Shown here: piece after piece, positions 23,242-37,234 of the stretch | Position numbering within the stretch: the stretch's first letter is position 1 | Layout: the number at the start of each line of letters is the position of its first letter | Origin: Pagrus major | Lineage: Eukaryota; Chordata; Actinopteri; Spariformes; Sparidae | NCBI RefSeq assembly: GCF_040436345.1 | Contig: NC_133223.1 | Location: 16,049,613-16,113,612, forward strand | DNA: 64,000 bases | Reading direction: 5' to 3' | Program-made: the position numbers and the translations under genes | Notes under the pieces: generated by a model | Seen by the model: the letters and a program-made list of their open reading frames with translations, nothing else | Told to the model about the DNA's origin: nothing | Database searches by the model: none

Positions 23242-24223
23242 ATACCGTCGATTTGGGTTGGTGATGGCACAACTCACCAACTCAAAGCCTTGGCATTTGA
23301 AGACATGGGAATGAGACTCAACCACCAAATATCTTTCTCCAGAATCACTTATTATACCTAACCTACCTAACATTTTTTAAACTTTTCTTTTCTCAGGTCC
23401 TAATCCTTTACTTTTTTGTCACTAATGCTCCTTCCTGCTTTAACCTTTATGTTTGCTGCATTCTCCTCATGCTACACATGCCAGGAGATCGTAGTTAAAG
23501 CCATCATTTGTTAAATTACCTCTGGGAACCGTCACAGGCTTTGTATATTCTCTCTTCGTAATGCAAAACAAACTTTTCCATGCTGCTATTATCAAAGCTA
23601 TAATTAAGGAACATGTTATTGTGATTATGAGGCCTCTTGCACAGTGATACAGTTTTATACTGTGGCTACAGTTTGCATCGTTCATTGATGTCTGCAGGGG
23701 TTCAATTTGCCATTTAACCTTTTTAAAGCGGTAAAACCCAAAGGTCAGAGTTTAAAAAACTTCCCTTTATTCTTCCTAAATGGGGATGTGCATGCTGGAT
23801 ATAATTACACAACTATGTACTCTCTGAGCATTCTATACATCACCTTAGTGGAGTGAGCATGCATATGCGTGCCTAACAGGATAAGACATGCTGCAGTATC
23901 ACTTTTAACCTTCACCGTGTGAGTGCACAAGAGTTTTAATGTCCCTGCTTTATCGCAGGGGTTATAGGCTCCAGAAATATAAATGTCTGTGCTGTTATTA
24001 TAGACTTTTGTGGTCATCAGCACAATGAAAACAACCAGATTTCATTTCCTGTTTCTTGTTAGAATAAGCTTTGTAGCCTTAGCTGCAGGGATACACAAAG
24101 ACAGGGATAAAAAAAAAGAAAGTCTCTAGTAATGAACTGTGGTTTGTATACACTATATTAGTAAGCTGTGAGGTATGAGCAGATTGTATGTTTTGGTGTT
24201 ATATACATACACAATTATGTAAC

Positions 24224-24881
24224 TTAAAGGGACAGTTCACCCCAAAATCAAAAATACATATTTTTGTTTTACATGTAGTGCTATTTATCTGTATAGATTA
24301 TATTGGTGTAGGTGATGAGAAATACAACAGCGACAAAGACAGGAAGGAGAAAAGTCACAACAAGACACATAAGGATATAATCTACAAAATAAAACAGAAA
24401 ATGTCTAAACCGAACCATGATACTATCAAATTGAGTGGAACTAGATGTGACCTCTTTCGACCAAACTACACCATATGGCTGCACAGAAGTGAGCACGCAT
24501 CTACTCATGGTAGCGAGGCTCATGCTCATGACAGTGATGGATCTAAACATGCATATAGGCATACTCCTGAGCTAAGCTGTACTGCAAGCTAGCTTAGTTG
24601 GTGTATAAGCTAGCCTCTCGTCCATGAGCAGAAGCACACTTCCTCCTGTTCAGTGATACGGTTGATGGGTGTACTTTGGGAGAAAGAAAATAATCCCTAC
24701 ATGAAACTGTTCACAACAAGGTCTGTGGATTATCCTGAGTAACCGGGTCATAATTTCTGGAAAGATTTTCAAATATAATTTTTTGTTGCTTTGAGTGCCA
24801 CAAGCTGAGTGCCAGCTAGTTCCATTATATTCCACAGAAGGCAGTATCTCTGGATTTTTTTGGGGTGAACTATTTCTTTAA
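24224..24881. mobile_element. MITE with TTAAAGGGACAGTTCACCCC ends
   Basis: The left TTAAAGGGACAGTTCACCCC and right GGGGTGAACTATTTCTTTAA are inverted repeats enclosing about 660 bp. The open frame inside is short and unrecognised. Confidence 0.75.
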
Positions 24882-25118
24882 CATGCATTTCTGTTTGGCT
24901 CATATTTGCATAATGTTTCAGATGTGAGCAGACAAGAATAAGTCTTGTATGTGACACCTACATGTTCCTCTGTAGCCGTGCACAGCATGAAGCAGAAACA
25001 GCCTGCCGCAAAAGGAAGAGAGAAAATGTCAGAAATAGCAGAAGTCGGAAGTTACAGTTCAAAAAAACAGAAACAGGCTTTGTCTCGATGGCTTCCACAG
25101 ACCCACTTTGAGCTGTTC

Positions 25119-25159
25119 ACACACACACACACACACACACACACAACCACACACACACA
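25119..25159. repeat. (CA)n microsatellite
   Basis: An almost perfect AC dinucleotide run of about 40 bp, interrupted once by an extra C. Confidence 0.9.
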
Positions 25160-28100
25160 ATCTCCAAGTGCTTATCCACATTAATTAAGGGGAGATCAAA
25201 CCATTCTCAGACCTGATCTAAATGCCATAGCTTTAGTCGGCTTGTTTCACAACAAGCTCTCTAGACAACTGCAAACACTGAACAACCGCAGACCACATTA
25301 GATGTAACTGGAGTTTGCCTGCTTTTATGAAGATATCACAAACGAAAACATGGCTGCAGGCGTTTGCAAAGGATACACGCTGTATGTGGCCAGGCCTATT
25401 GGTGCAGTGATAGCTAAGCACATTCCTCAGACGGTTTTCATCAAGCTGTCTCAATCCAGGTTTTGTGTCTACTTTCAGTTAACTTTGCTCCAGACCATTG
25501 CATAGTATTGAATAACAGCAGTATTGCACATGCTTGCACAACACAAACAACAAACAAAGAACCTGCTTAACACATAGTCATACATGTTACCTAAAATAAG
25601 TTTTGTCAGCATCACAAGTTCTCAAATTACACAAATAGACTCCTGCACCACAGTTTCACACATCAGAAGTACATTGGGCGCTTCTTCTGGTTCACTTACA
25701 CATTAAGCATGCTGTTCTGTACATTGTGCAACTGGTACACAATGTTCTTTACCTCTGCTGACATTTCAGCCAGTTCATACTGATGATCATATGACAAGCC
25801 GTGTAAAATCCTGGCAAACAAAGAAACACCCCGTTGACATCTTTGTAAGTTACTTAAAGTCTCTACAAACACTTCTTTATTTACCTGCAGCTTATCTGAT
25901 CTGATCTGATGACACTTATCTGCATCTTCAGTTCAATTTATGAGCAACACGATGAACAAGTTCCTCTTCCTGACTTGCCATTGCAAATTCAGCAATGAGG
26001 AATCAGATCAGCAAAATCTTAAGTTTTTTTTAAACACTATTTCAGTCTGTATATGCTGTAAGGCCTCCAGTATAGTTACTTTGTTAGTTTTGCTTCTACA
26101 GTATGGCCCTGCAGCTTTTTAACCACATCCTGTTACACACCTTTGAAACTTCTGCGTTCAGAGCTCACACAAACATGCTCATGTATCATACAGAAACTCT
26201 GTAAATCTGTGAGATGTGAAGGAAATTTACCAGATACAGACACATTATAACAAGACCGGTGTACTAAGGAGTGATAATAATCTGTTTTTAATGCCATCTT
26301 AAAGTTCCCATGAAGTCAAAATCACTTTTTGAATGTTTTTTTATGTTTTTTTTAATGTTTCTTTTTTTTTTTTTTTCACATATGTCTTGCACCGTATCTC
26401 ACCTGTACATCAGTATCAGGCCTAACCGCGCCAAAGCTGCCAAGCTGCCAAGCTGCCAAGCTGTTTTGTAGGTATTCTTAATGGTATTTTAGAGTTTGTA
26501 ACTTCCTGGAAACACACAATGCACAATATGGATGTATAAAAAGAAGGACGCTAGAGGAGTGTGATTCTCGTGACCAGACTTCATGGGTTACTGCACAAAA
26601 ATACAACTTTATAACTTTATTCAGTGATTTGGGTGAAACTGGCTCATGTTTTATGGAGACAATATCTGCTGGTTTTCCCTCTGCTGCCCTCGAGTTGCTC
26701 TGTCTGTTAGCTTGTTGTTAAAGTAACTGCTAACAAACGTACTAAAAACCAGCAGCTTCTCATGAGCGCCTCCAGACCAGGGCTGTGTGTGGCCTCTGAG
26801 AACGAAGACAGAAGCCACTTATAGTACCAAGGTGATGTATGGATTTTCCTGGTAGACAGATACCGGTAGCTTTGCTGCTAAAGTAAACGCTAACTGCTAC
26901 TAAATGTAGTTAGCTGCCGTTAGCTCAGTAAGCTATCCTTGCTGACACAGCCCCGGGTTGCCAGGAGTCAAACCTGGCAAGAAAACCACCTCAGTACTAT
27001 ATTCCCTTTGTCCAATTTGCTGTTCTGTCCTGGTTCAGCTGTGTGTTAGGGGGTGGGGTGGGGCCTAATGTACATTCTTACAAAACTTTAACCTAGCACA
27101 TTGTAAGAGCTCAAAAATGTCTTAAACATCATCTCAGCGAGCAGATAATCCTGTGTAGACAGTGTAATAAGCAGTCTAGAGAGCCGTACTGCAAGTTAGA
27201 GAAACATCAATGTGACTGCGCAAGTGGGAGGAGGAGAGGTTGACACATTGTCGAGCTCTGTGGATTTGTCAAGAGCATTTTCCTGCTCTGGTATGATGAT
27301 GTGTACACATGGTCTTAACTGCAGGGCAACATCATTAGCAGAGCTTTGGTTCTTTGTGACCAATAACAACAATCACAACAATGATGTATCAAAGCCTTGT
27401 CCTATTATTCATGGGAAATACTGGCAGAGGTCTGTCATGTGATTACTAAGACAATATATGACAGTGAAAAACAAAACTGGAGTGTCGTTTTTATGAGATG
27501 CTGCAGAGGTCTGACTCATTGTATGATGTTCTTGTCACTGCTTCAAACTCAACTTTAGTCTACACTACTGGACAGAGAGACACTTCCTGAAGAGGAAACC
27601 GCTTTGTTTCCTCTGACTAAAAGTTGTGACTGTGACTATGACAAAGCATCATCCACACAAACTAATGTGGTAAACAAAGGGTAGATAAAAAAAGACACCA
27701 CAGAGGAGACAGCTGCACAAGATAAAAGCCATAAAGTGCATCTGCCTATTTACTTAATAACTGGATGTCCCTGCAGAGGACGTCCATTCATGTATATGAT
27801 GCTGTGCGGCCCACACTGCCAAATCAAAGGACCATTTACTCAGCATCTGCGACAGAAGGACAAAGCCTGAAATTACTGCATATGCACCTCAGCATTTTTT
27901 GAGTTCTACCTTTCAAGCATTTCTCTGAGCTTGAACTAATGTCAAGACAAGGATATTCATTATGCAGATTTATCACTGGACTGATTTTTATAGTTCTGTC
28001 TAAAAATGTATCTAAACATGAATCAGTCACTCCGCTGATGAATATGACTTGAAAGCTCATCTCAAGAGTCTACCTCTCTCTAAATCTCTTGTCAGTCCTG

Positions 28101-28404
28101 GCTGCAGATGTCAGATACTTCGCTCAGCTGCCAGCTTTAAGGCAGCATGTCCGAGACTCTGCTCTTTCTCCAAACTTTTTCTGCACAACAACCTAGAACA
28201 CTCACTTCCAGTGCTAACATCACATGATTACTGCCACACTGTCTCCCCCTTCAAACACATGCACACTGGCCTCTCACTTCACACTTATTCTTCTCACTTC
28301 CTGTCTCTTTTTTACACATGATCACTGTTATCGTTCCAGCTCAAACCTTCATTTTGTTCTCTGTATTCACTGTGTGCGACACAGGTTGTAGCACTGAAGT
28401 TATT
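25160..28404. other. Intergenic, no gene recognised
   Basis: Contains a short tandem of the 10-mer CCAAGCTG-type unit at 26427-26462 and a T-rich tract near 26340-26375. Nothing coding recognised. Confidence 0.35.
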
Positions 28405-29368
28405 GCAACTTGCACAATGTAGGGTGACGTATACCGTTTACTTCCTCTCAACGCTACAGCAGCATTACCTTGGCCTCCAACCTTAGTGATCACAGTGCTT
28501 TTTCAATATTCAGTTAGTAAATTCACTTTTAACACTTAGCTTGTATTGACAGTACTTACCATTTGTTTTTGTATATAGTGCTTTGGTATTTTTGATCATT
28601 TTTATACTCACCTCACTAGTGAGGTTAGCCAGCCAACTAGCCTAGCTGCTAAAATGAAGAAAAGCACAGTCATGGTCATAAGCACTTACTGCTTTTGCAA
28701 GACAGTGTACGTCAGCCACTTTAATTTTGGCCAGCCGGTGAGCCATCATAGCTGTCATTATCAGGTTATAATGAGAAAAATTTATTGATATAACAAGATG
28801 TTTTTCTTGCTATAACAATTAACTATTTATTTCATTTCAACGTGAAATGTTTAATCTTATAACGTGATAACTTACTGTTCTACCATAACATTTCACATTA
28901 AGACTGTACTCTGTTTAAAATATCCATGACTGTAAATGTTGTTAGCTTGTTAGCTGAGTTAGCAGTGCAGCTAGCCAGACTACCAGGGGGTAGTTGTGCT
29001 GTTTTTTCTCACATTCATCACATCCATCACATTATTAGATACTGATCCACTTTCCTTTTTCTGGTGTGGCATTATGCTTCTATAATAAACAGCCATAGTA
29101 ACCTAAAGTTAGCTAAGCTATGAAATCCATCTAACGTTAGTGCTACACTGAGTGACTAGCTAACGCTGCTAACTGTTATCTGAGAAAAAACAATGCTGTT
29201 ACAAAGTATGTATTCAAAGCTAACTTTGAAAATGAAGTAACTAACTTCAGGATGAAAAAAGCACTGTGATCACTAAGGTTGGAGATGAGAGTAATGATAC
29301 CAGAGACGGTACTTTGGAGTTGACAGGAAGTAAACAGATTGTGCAGGTTGTATAACGGATGTAGGCCA
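28405..29368. mobile_element. Long inverted-repeat (fold-back) element
   Basis: Arms at about 28405-28550 and 29210-29368 pair over some 150 nt. The shared core CCAACCTTAGTGATCACAGT lies on the left arm and, reversed, on the right, and GTTTACTTCCT is also paired. No transposase frame lies between the arms. Confidence 0.75.
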
Positions 29369-32360
29369 CTCTACAAGTAGAGAATTCTTCCTGCTCATAC
29401 GTACATACACAATGTACATGAGTCTGTCATGCTGAAAAGGGGGGTATTTGGGTTGCCAGCCTCACAGCTGGTGAGCTAGTGAGCTCACCAGGGTGACTCT
29501 TGCAGCTGAGGGGTTGCATGCACATGTCACATTGAATCACGCTATGCTGCGTCTCCGTCATAGCACTCGGGCCACATCTGCCCAGCTAAGCAGACTGCAA
29601 AAAAATCAACGGCAGCGAGGCAAAGAAGGAGCAGCTCTTTCTTCCTGGAATACGTTGTCTTTGTGTAACTGTGCTTTGGTTGTTGACGTCTGTCTGATGT
29701 CACAGTGTAGAGAAGACATTAGAACATTTACTGCACAAGGGAGACAAAAAACAGTTGAATAAAAAGATAGTTTTGTTTTTTTAAAATTTATTTTCATTTT
29801 TGAGTTTGTTTTAAGACTACTCAAATATTTCAGGTAGGTGTGCTACAAAGGAATTTTGTCTCCTGACCTCAGTGTTTCTAAAATCCAGGCTACTCACCAG
29901 CATGTAGTTTCACTAGTTGTACTCTTTCCTCTTTTTCACTTCAGTTTGTCTGTGTCTCACATATGTTGTCACATGCTTTTCAAGTTTTCTGCTTTGCATC
30001 ATTATGAAGTAAATGCTGCTTGCACAATGTAATGGATGTAGATTAATGAAACCATCTGCTTTTACGTTGGTCACCGAGAGAGGGAAGGGTTAACTGTCGA
30101 TCCATTTTAAATATATTATAGACCAAGTGATTGAATAAACTCATGTTTTGTCCATTTGTTCTTGTTATTTGCGACTCTGAGGAAAACAGAAATGCTCCAG
30201 TTGTCTTTTCAACAGCAGAGACAACACTAAGGCCACTTGGAAACGCTAGGGGGGGAAAGTAAAACTTGTCCACTGCCACTTTAAGTCAGGTAGTTCTTAT
30301 GTTTCACATTATGACCTATGAGCCTTTTTGACTGCCACCCTTGTCATGTAATTCTGTAGGACTAACACCATGAAATGCAAAGTGCATTCTCAACTAAGTA
30401 GGTATTTACTCTTCACTACTCCGAGTAAAGGTTAACAGCCCTTGGAGAATTAGAAACAGGTCAGGCTACTCTGCCTTTGTGTTTGCTCTTTTAATCAGGT
30501 TTCAAATGGCCGTCTTAGATTTTAAACAGCTACAAAGATTTTCCAGAGATTCCTATTAAAATCTGCACAAGATAAATATTTGTGTATCTCTGCGAACTGA
30601 TCAGATTGTAAATATCTCCCCTCTGCCACAAATCTCAAGTCTAGCACAAGGCACGTTTCTGGGAGTTTCTTTGTCACACATAGCAACCATTATGGTGTGT
30701 CACTGGATTGGCCAGCTCACACCCTCAGCTTTTGTGTCTACCTATCACACAATAGCTGCACTGCTTTTTCCCACCGTGGCTATGATAAAGAAGACAAAGA
30801 TGAATTGTCCTTTCCTCGGTGCACTCTGAAACGAGAACATAAAGACGCTGAAATTCCTCAAACAGATGAATGAACATATTTGTCCCAGCTCCAGCTTCTT
30901 ACCACACCCATGATTAATGGTGAAAATGGAGTAAAACTTGGATAGAAGGAAAAATTTTATCACCTCACATAATATTTAACCCCGTGAATACATGATAATG
31001 TGCATTTGATAAACTCCAAAGCAGTTTTTTTCTGCTTTTGTACTATGACCGACCTATATATGTTCATGAAAGTCTTGTCTTATATTATTCCTCTTCTTCA
31101 TGTAAATATTCCTGAATACTCTGTTATTCTGCTATTATTCTATTCTGTTTCTCTATGCCAGTGAACAAAACAGATAACTAGACACATCCATTTGATGTGA
31201 TGAATTATGTATATCTTGTCTTCTGTTGTATTTTTAAGAAAAAGAGGTTCTCCTACAGGTTGAAATAGTTTTCTGGCAGAAAAAACACAACAAGAAAAAA
31301 TGCCAAGAAATACTCGAGATAATGCTCGATGTAAGCTAAAAATGGAAACCTTCAGTTGTGAATCCTCGTTTTCCTGTTGCACATTTACAAGCATGTCACA
31401 AACATGTTTTATATCAATTAACGAATTCAGGAAGTCATTTTATGTGATTTTACACACAACAGTGCACTCGTGGCTGTCTGTAATGAGCATGCTGAGGCCG
31501 TGATTTAGTCACAGTAATGCATTAGATGTTCCATTAGAGCAGAGCATACAATATTTGCTACATTGCACACCCTCAAAAATGCAAAGCTTGACATGAGAGA
31601 CACGCCTGGGCAGGTAGACAATTTCCCCAGGGGGTTTCATGAGTCTCAAGCATTCTTCTGACCTGCACTGACTGAAGCAAACTAGCAGAAAAACGTTCTT
31701 TGGGGAGTTTTTCTTGTTCTACTTCACAGCCCCTCATTTTCACAGCTGAATATATGTTTCCGACAACAAAATACCAATTGATTTGATAGCATGCTCGGGT
31801 AAAGACACTGAAACTGTGAGGAGATGGAGCGACAGTATGTTCTGCCAAGTGTTATGAAAGAACCTGAATTATCACGTGAGGAAGAAAAACTATACATACA
31901 GCAAAGCCACCATCAAGAGAGAAGCAGAGGCTCAATATTGGGGCTCTTTTCTGAAATCACTGCTCCTTGCACCAATTTAGTGATTCTAGTCAACAACTGC
32001 TTGCATGGATACCAAATTATTTTTAGCTTGGAAGTCACTGAACGCATTTAGAGCTCTGAACAATACCATAGTCTCTCTCTGATCATGTGTCTAAAATCCC
32101 CTGTCTGCTACCATGGAAACAAGGTGGGAGTAAGACGGTCCAGGCGCACATGTGTTAGCTTGAACATGAGGAAGGAGCAGAGATGCAGAGATGAATTTCA
32201 CCGAGCTGCTGTGAGATCCTGTCACTTCCTCCTGCATGTAAAAATAATGACCAGTACGAACAAGCCTTGTTTTTGCCCCTGTAGCATTTCCTGTTGAGAA
32301 AAAAAAAAAGCACAATGTCCCTTGTTACGTGAATTTACTGCTGTCGTAAAGGCTTGTTTA
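29369..32360. other. Intergenic, no gene recognised
   Basis: No conserved frame, RNA gene or clear repeat boundary seen. Confidence 0.35.
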
Positions 32361-32739
32361 TTAAAGGTGCACCATGTAGATTTGGGGAAGAAACTTCAAT
32401 TAGAAGTCAAACTTCTTCATTGACTGATTTTTTTTTGTCTAAACGCACTAAATAAACAAACACTCTTTGTTTTCATGACTCAATAAACAAACTGGCCTTA
32501 AAGGACAACAAAATTTCATACTGTTTTACTTTGTTTATATGTGGTGGACCCTGCCACCTTTCTGGCTTCAAACAGTGTTCTGGGGACCTTATTTTCTTCT
32601 GAGAACAGCTTGTTTATTCAGTCAAGGAAAAGTTTCTGAATCAATATTTCTGAGTTTCTATTATTACCTCATTAATATCATAATAATTTAGTTCAGAGTT
32701 TGAGAATTTCTTCTCCAAAACTACATAGTGACCCTTAAA
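32361..32739. mobile_element. MITE with TTAAAGGTGCACCATGTAG ends
   Basis: The left end TTAAAGGTGCACCATGTAGA and right end CTACATAGTGACCCTTAA are inverted repeats. The inside is the reverse orientation of the 15.5 kb copy. Confidence 0.75.
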
Positions 32740-33960
32740 GGTTTATTGTATTTTGTTTATTGTATTCATTTTTTGCATTATCATATCAATCTCACTTTTG
32801 TTTACACTGTACCCTCCATCCAAACTCAGCCAAATTAACAGTGCATTGTTTTTGTTGATATACAGTATGGCCTCGTCTGGGGAGCATTACTCCCAGTGTG
32901 GTTTCATTCTCAAAGCGCATTACGTATGTAGCCATAGGCAGTCTCAGAGGCATCTGTGTTCTTCGTAGTAGGCTGCAGTCAGTCAGAGCCACAGCTGGTC
33001 CAGAGGGTGCCCGTCACAACACTGGCAGATGGCCTCGTGGTGCCTCAAGCCAAGTTCACCACAATCAGCCCTTAGTGTCATTTCAGAGCCATTTGCATCA
33101 CTATTCGTGGACAGTTATCGGGTCTCGACTGGGAACACCCATATGAGCAGCGCCGATAGAAACTACAGTAAATATCTGAATATAAGAATGCTCTGCTTCT
33201 CACATGCACAAGGATCAGGTTTGATTTTTTTTTCTTTTCTTGCCGTGTCGTTGAGGAAGAAGCTGAACCCTCAGGCGGCATTCACGTTGTGAAGTTGTCA
33301 GGATAAATCTGTCATTTATCAGCATGAAAACATGTGGAGAGGGTGTAACAGGAGATAGCAGTGTCTTGTAATGTGTCGTATTGGCTGCTGTTTTCTCCAA
33401 AGCACACATTGTTAGGGGAGACTGAGGAGCTGTTGTGTGAGCAGACTGTATGTAAGAATGGTAGACGACTCAGAGGGGGTCAGGGGGCTGCATGGCTTTA
33501 CAGATGTGTGTAAAAGTATAAATGTTTTGGCCTTTTTGGTGCTTCTTAAAAGGGCAAGTGAAAATCAAAATAAACTAGCATGTCCTCTTTCCCATGCTAA
33601 AAATGAGATTAAATGCAGCCTCATGGGAAAGAGGATGAACGTGAACTTGTGCCAATCCCTCAGCAGAGCCTATTGTTGTTACAGCACAGCTGCTACAGTC
33701 TAAAGACCCATTACAGTTACGTAATCTCTCTCTCTCTCCCCCTCTTCCCCACATGAGATACAGCTGTTGTCGCTGAGCAGCAGAATGAGGTAGAGCAGGT
33801 TCTCTTTTTTTTGTAACAGCCTCGTCAGTGCCTTGGTTAACACAATGACAGCACACAAAAATGAAGGCTTTGGTCAACTCAAAGCACTCACATTGTTACC
33901 CACTTTACTACAGTATGTTCACAGTCCTGGACGGGCAAATTTGTTCATACCTTTTTTAGT
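32740..33960. other. Intergenic, nothing recognised
   Basis: Short open frames on both strands, none with recognisable similarity. Confidence 0.35.
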
Positions 33961-34276
33961 TTTTAAAGCTACACTGTGTAGTTTTGGGGGCCTACATCGT
34001 TTTCTGCCGACATAAACTAAATGAATAAACTCTCTTTGTTTTCATGACTCAGTAAACAAACTGGCCTTAAGGACAACACAGTTTCATACTGTTTTACTTT
34101 GTTTATATTTGGCAGACCCTGCCACCTTTCTAGCTTCAAACAGTGTTCTGGAGACCTTATTTTCTTCTGAGAACAGCTTGTTTAATCAGTTATGGAAAAA
34201 AAATAATTATTACCTCATATATATTGTAAATATTAAAATTGAATTTATTCTACAAAACTAAATAGTGCTCCTTTAA
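33961..34276. mobile_element. MITE of the same CTACATAGTG family
   Basis: The left end is TTTTAAAGCTACACTGTGTA and the right end is AAATAGTGCTCCTTTAAA. It shares the TTTGGCAGACCCTGCCACC segment with the 32.4 kb copy and has the same orientation. Confidence 0.7.
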
Positions 34277-35300
34277 AAAAACTTTTCAGCACCACAGCAA
34301 CAGGCTCTTGCTGTGCTTTTTCTGTTCCTGTTTGTGTATGAGAACATACGACCTCAGCTCAACCAGGTACAGGCTGTTCAGTATGTACCTATCACCATAT
34401 TACAGTAAAAGGCATCCGAGGACACCCAGTTGACAGCAGACACGGTTCGTTCTCACCATTCATTTTTCCTAGCATTACATTTATGCTGTTCTACCAGCAG
34501 AGCATTTCTGAATGAAAATGGGTACACACCACTAAACTCTAATCAACAACTGAGATCTATTCGAGGAGTTGTCTTGTTTCACCAGGCAGGAGAGATTCTC
34601 AATTGCCTCTTTGCAGTTTGACAGTGGGAGACTGCTGTAACTACAGCTGGAGGCAAAGTTCAGTGATGCTTCCGCTAAGGGTTAGCTGAGCATGGACCTG
34701 GTGCAACTACAAGGAAGTGCACTAAACAGGATTCAACAGGACTTTGAGGCCAGTCCAGTTTTAAGCATTTTTGTCACAGCATGGTGCAAATGATAGTTTG
34801 CTCTGGAGTCAGAGTTGATGTTTAGAAACAGCTTAACTTTTTTCCCCCCTCAGATAGTCATTCCAGGAAGTAACACCTGTGTGGGTGGAGAAGTCTATTG
34901 AAAGACAATAGCTACCCGTGCAGACACAGCTAAAACTGCAAGTCAGTTTCTGATCTGTAAGGGTTCATGTTCCCCTTTGTAAAACTCCAATGTTGCTGTT
35001 AACTTAAAAATCCTGAAGTGTGCAATCCAAATGGACAAGATTTAGAAATTTATGCTCCAGCTTGTCTGTGGGATCAAGCTGCTCAAGCTTTAGCAGTGAG
35101 GATTGTCAGCACTTTCTAGGTCAGTTGTTACTTTACTGTGCCAGCACCAAAGACTGCTGCGTCGCCTACGAAATGTTCCCATGCTGTCACAGCCGCTTCA
35201 TATTAAAAGCAGAATTTGCTGCTCAAAAGTAGTTCCAATAACCCTTCTAGGGGGAGCACACATAACTGACAATATATCAACCACAAGGACACATTAAAGT
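34277..35300. other. Intergenic, nothing recognised
   Basis: Sequence between the MITE and the end of the thymosin gene. No feature seen. Confidence 0.35.
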
Positions 35301-35312
35301 CAATTTACATTT

Positions 35313-35318
35313 TTTATT
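35313..35318 (-). terminator. tmsb4x: Candidate polyadenylation signal of tmsb4x
   Basis: AATAAA on the minus strand, about 390 nt beyond the stop codon, a usual 3' UTR length for this gene family. Confidence 0.5.
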
Positions 35319-35704
35319 TTGCATATTTAACAAACTGGTGCATTCCAGATTTTACAAAAACCCTTAAACACTGCTTGTTTTTAGCATTCACAAGTGGCTG
35401 GAGCAGGGCTACAAATCACAAAGTGTAGGTCCCGTAGTTGTTTCATGGCACGACTGCTCTTCACCACCACCCTGGCGATGCAGCCAAAGCAACAGATGAC
35501 CAGAAACCCATGCTGACGTCGCGCCACACTTCCTTACTGTACAGAGGGACATCTTGACAAAAGAGTCAGTGGCGAGGGTCGAACAGCCACCGTTTTGTCA
35601 ATTAGTCAGCTTGAGATACAGGTTGGAAAGAAAGGGGGGTGGGGGGGAAAAAAAAAAAAGGCAGGTCTTGTGGAATGTACAGAGCATAGGAGTGCCGATC
35701 TGCA

Positions 35705-35967
<263 letters not shown>

Positions 35968-36577
35968 TTAAGCAATTTGGTTTACACTGATCACGTGGAG
36001 GTCGCAATTAACAGCTTGATTGGCTAACATGAGTTAGGATGAAGACATTAAGGCAAAATAAACGGTGCATCTGCGCCCGACTAGAGAACAGCTTTGTGTC
36101 AGTTAGTGGGAGTGTGCAGTTCACGGACCACCGCCCTTTTTAAAGCAATCTAGATGTGCGTACTGCCTCAATACCAACCCCCCTATGGACAAACCTCGAC
36201 TTAAGAAAAAGTGAGAGCACATGTAATATTAAGTTTTATTTAAGCTAAATAACAGACACAGCATGTAGCCCAATTAACTTTTAAGTTTCACAGACTACAA
36301 AGCAACAATGTTACACCCTTCAGTCATTCTGCAGCACGTCTTTGTTTAAACGCGTCACACTTTCGGCATTTTCTGATTTATTTGGGCAGTTTTGAACGCA
36401 TCCTGCGCAGCTGAGACCGTTTGATGTCGAGGACAGGAAGGACATAGCGAGACGATGACTTCAGAGGTAATAAAGTCAAAAACCACGATTTAGAAATTCA
36501 CACAGCAGGGCTAAAATAAAAAGCAGCCTCGAAACACACTAGAATATATATATAAATAAACATAAAAAGGCACTCAC

Positions 36578-36650
36578 CGGGGTTTCAGTCACAGAGAGAG
36601 AGAGAGAGACAACAGGGTACACGTCGCGTCGGCGCAGGATCGCAGTGATG
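36578..36650 (-). other. tmsb4x: tmsb4x noncoding first exon
   Basis: Ends in the donor CCCCG|GTGAGTG at 36578 and contains an AG-rich tract (36594-36610 on the plus strand). The upper end is estimated from the TATA-like site. Confidence 0.6.
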
Positions 36651-36670
36651 AGTCTGGTGTCAATCACACC

Positions 36671-36709
36671 TTAAATACTGCGCAGTATGCAAATAGTCCC
36701 CTGACGTCA
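36671..36709 (-). promoter_or_regulatory. tmsb4x: tmsb4x core promoter with TATA-like, octamer and CRE sites
   Basis: In order upstream of exon 1 are a TATTTAA box (36671-36677), an octamer ATGCAAAT (36687-36694) and a full palindromic cAMP response element TGACGTCA (36702-36709). The spacing of the TATA-like box from exon 1 is suitable. Factor binding is inferred from motif identity only. Confidence 0.6.
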
Positions 36710-37234
36710 CGCCCACCGTCTCGGAAAACTCGCTTTTCTGCTACAAACATTGAGTGATAAGCGCCAAATGTGAAATATACCTTCGCCATATTGTACAGTA
36801 AGCCTGCGAGTCTGAGTCTGAGCTTTTATCTCAGGAAAACTATCTGAGTTTAATCAGCTGCGACCACCTGCGTCAGATTAGATAAGCGATACATTTGATT
36901 TATCCATTTTCTCCTGTCTTTAGTGTTGTTGCAGTCACGTCGGTTCAAAGTGTTTGTTTATGACACAAAATGATCTAAATGTAGGCTACAAAGAGATTTA
37001 GGAGTAAGGCACTGAGTTCACTGAGTCCATTTACACACACTATTAAAACTGTATCAGGGCGACACCGTGCGGCCAAACAAAGTAATAACAGGGAAGTAAT
37101 GTACTGGGGAAAACAAGAAAGTGAAGATGAGGACCTGTAGGTTTATAAAAGTGACATAAGTATGAATAAATGCAAAAATGAATGATTAAATACATAAATG
37201 TATAAATGCATAATGAAATAAATGTATACACACA
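36710..37234. other. Intergenic with ATAAATG-rich tract
   Basis: The stretch 37155-37230 is a degenerate tandem of ATAAATG-like words. Otherwise nothing recognised. Confidence 0.4.

Noticed and set aside
24188-24592. Open frame of 134 codons
   Set aside because: It lies inside a MITE with matching inverted ends and has no recognisable product.
25119-25159. CRISPR-like short repeat array
   Set aside because: It is a simple dinucleotide microsatellite without spacers; the host is a vertebrate.
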